NCBI RefSeq assembly: GCF_000016165.1
Contig: NC_009253.1
Span: 2,987,484-3,051,483 of the forward strand
DNA from: Desulforamulus reducens MI-1
Lineage (GTDB): Bacteria; Bacillota; Desulfotomaculia; Desulfotomaculales; Desulfotomaculaceae
Length of the DNA stretch: 64,000 nucleotides
Direction of reading: 5' to 3'
Below, piece by piece: positions 63,161-64,000 of the stretch. The notes below the pieces were generated by a model. It had not been told where the DNA came from. It searched no databases and saw only the letters and a list, made by a program, of their open reading frames with translations. The translations under genes were made by a program, and so were the position numbers. Each line of letters opens with the position of its first letter. Within the stretch, counting starts at the first letter, position 1.

Positions 63161-63213
63161 AAACGCCCCAACTAGACCCTATTATAAAGGTCCAGTTGGG
63201 ACGCCTTTGCCCC
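63161..63213 (-). ncRNA. Terminator leader of glnA3, partial ANTAR motif
   Basis: GGCGTCCCAACTGGACC against its partner plus TTTTTG is a strong terminator 35 nt before the ATG. Its 5' arm overlaps GGGGC-AAAGGC-GTCCC, a hexaloop with A1 and G4. I could not find a clear first hairpin, so the motif is only half convincing. Confidence 0.55.
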
Positions 63214-63313
63214 TTGACTCATTTACCTATTGAATAATATAACTGGTTGAGTTCCATAAGTCAACAAAGGAGCTTTTGATATATTGTATACATAAAAAGT
63301 TCAAAGTACACCT

Positions 63314-63889
63314 CTACCTGTTAAGGGACGAAATTACCAATTGCGCCACCTTTGCCAGTGAACAACAACGGTCCATACTTACCTTTTGCATATACCGATG
63401 GGCTGTCTGTTCATTAAATCCTTTTTTCTCGATTAATAGACGTTTGGCTTGCTCGACTAAACGTTTTTCCTCAAGCTTTTTCTTTAATTTTTTGTTTTCC
63501 TCTTCCATTCTTACCATTCTTTTAAAAGTAGCCAGGGCCATTTCCAAAGTGACAATTAAATTGATATCATCCACGGGTTTAATTATAAAACCAAGTACAG
63601 AGGATACCTTTGCCTCTTCAAGTAACTCTCGGTGGCTAAAGGAAGTTACTAAAACCACTGCTGCCAAGTGATGTTCTTCAATGATTCTGGCAATTTCCAG
63701 ACCTTTACTACCCGGAAGTTCTCCTTCCATAAGTATAATATCCGGTTGGTTTTGAAAGGCTGCTTGCAACGTACTCCTGCCGTCCTCGGTCTCTGCAACA
63801 ACCAGGTAATCATTCTGCTGGAGTATATCTTTAAGCTTTTTTCGAAAATCCGGGTCGGGATCTGCCAGCAGTACACGCCTGCTAAACAT
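63314..63889 (-). CDS. Second ANTAR-domain response regulator
   Basis: 191 residues; TTGGAGTG before the ATG. Receiver domain RRVLLADPDPDFRKKLKDILQQND, phospho-site region PDIILMEGELPGSKG (the expected Asp position reads Glu, M-E-G), coiled coil with EEENKKLKKKLEEKRLVEQ and ANTAR domain AKRLLIEKKGFNEQTAHRYMQKVSMDRCCSLAKVAQ. The acidic replacement may lock it in an active-like state. Leads the run of nitrogen genes below it. Confidence 0.88.
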   Translation of the reverse strand: MFSRRVLLADPDPDFRKKLKDILQQNDYLVVAETEDGRSTLQAAFQNQPDIILMEGELPGSKGLEIARIIEEHHLAAVVLVTSFSHRELLEEAKVSSVLGFIIKPVDDINLIVTLEMALATFKRMVRMEEENKKLKKKLEEKRLVEQAKRLLIEKKGFNEQTAHRYMQKVSMDRCCSLAKVAQLVISSLNR

Positions 63890-64000
63890 GTTCTACACTC
63901 CAATTTACACTAACGTTAAAATAAATTTTAACCCTAAACCCTAACAATGTCTATCTTTCTCACAATTTTGATTTACCTTTGCATGATAATCCATAAATTA

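Noticed and set aside
63930-63950. Telomere-like CCCTAAACCCTAA
   Set aside because: Only two imperfect units in an AT-rich promoter region of a bacterial gene; chance.

Overview
The window looks like a chromosomal segment of an anaerobic, spore-forming-type Firmicute, most like Desulfotomaculum/Desulforamulus and relatives (Peptococcaceae). The evidence is strong AGGAGG ribosome sites, three glutamine-synthetase genes with ANTAR regulators, molybdenum-hydroxylase genes with yqeC/mocA accessory genes, a stand-alone FMN glutamate synthase, DctPQM and BMP-type transporters, and a LysM cell-wall hydrolase behind a c-di-AMP riboswitch. The genus is inferred from family content; no rRNA is present.

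Layout. 1-8.1 kb: N-terminus of a glycyl radical enzyme, a fused TRAP permease, its binding protein, a GntR regulator, a divergent amidohydrolase-like gene and a chemoreceptor; a repeated motif (GCTACTGTGATCA) ties the binding-protein and amidohydrolase promoters together. 8.1-25.7 kb: purine module with molybdenum-cofactor accessory genes (including a collapsed yqeB remnant), a BMP/Nup-type nucleoside ABC transporter, two xanthine-dehydrogenase-type enzyme sets and adenine deaminase. A guanine-class purine aptamer followed by a ykkC-family aptamer and one terminator lies in front of ade. 25.8-30.8 kb: a TetR-controlled ABC importer split around menA, with matching operators on both arms.

31.66-44.78 kb: a 13.1-kb integrative element in the 3' end of tRNA-Arg(CCG), bounded by a perfect 23-bp direct repeat. 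It carries two tyrosine recombinases, two excisionase-like proteins, a probable type I toxin-antitoxin pair, secreted copper-amine-oxidase-N-like and adhesion-like proteins (one frameshifted), four Xre-type regulators, and a replication-initiator-like gene with five 24-bp iterons inside it. A non-coding stretch holds an 82-bp cruciform and an array of small hairpins that keep the loop GCTC-NN-CGCT while their stems differ. The element supplies its own terminator for the tRNA it invaded. No conjugation or capsid genes were seen.

44.8-64 kb: lactate dehydrogenase, c-di-AMP riboswitch plus cell-wall hydrolase, small conserved genes, then a nitrogen-assimilation cluster (gltD, gltB, glnA1, glnA2, ANTAR regulator, FMN glutamate synthase, divergent glnA3, second ANTAR regulator). 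Leaders of glnA1, glnA2 and the first ANTAR gene carry paired hexaloop hairpins overlapping a terminator, the expected ANTAR target; glnA3 has a partial version. This suggests a self-regulating antitermination regulon. The best candidates for novelty are the tandem riboswitch in front of purine salvage genes, the hairpin array, the intragenic iterons and the toxin-antitoxin locus.
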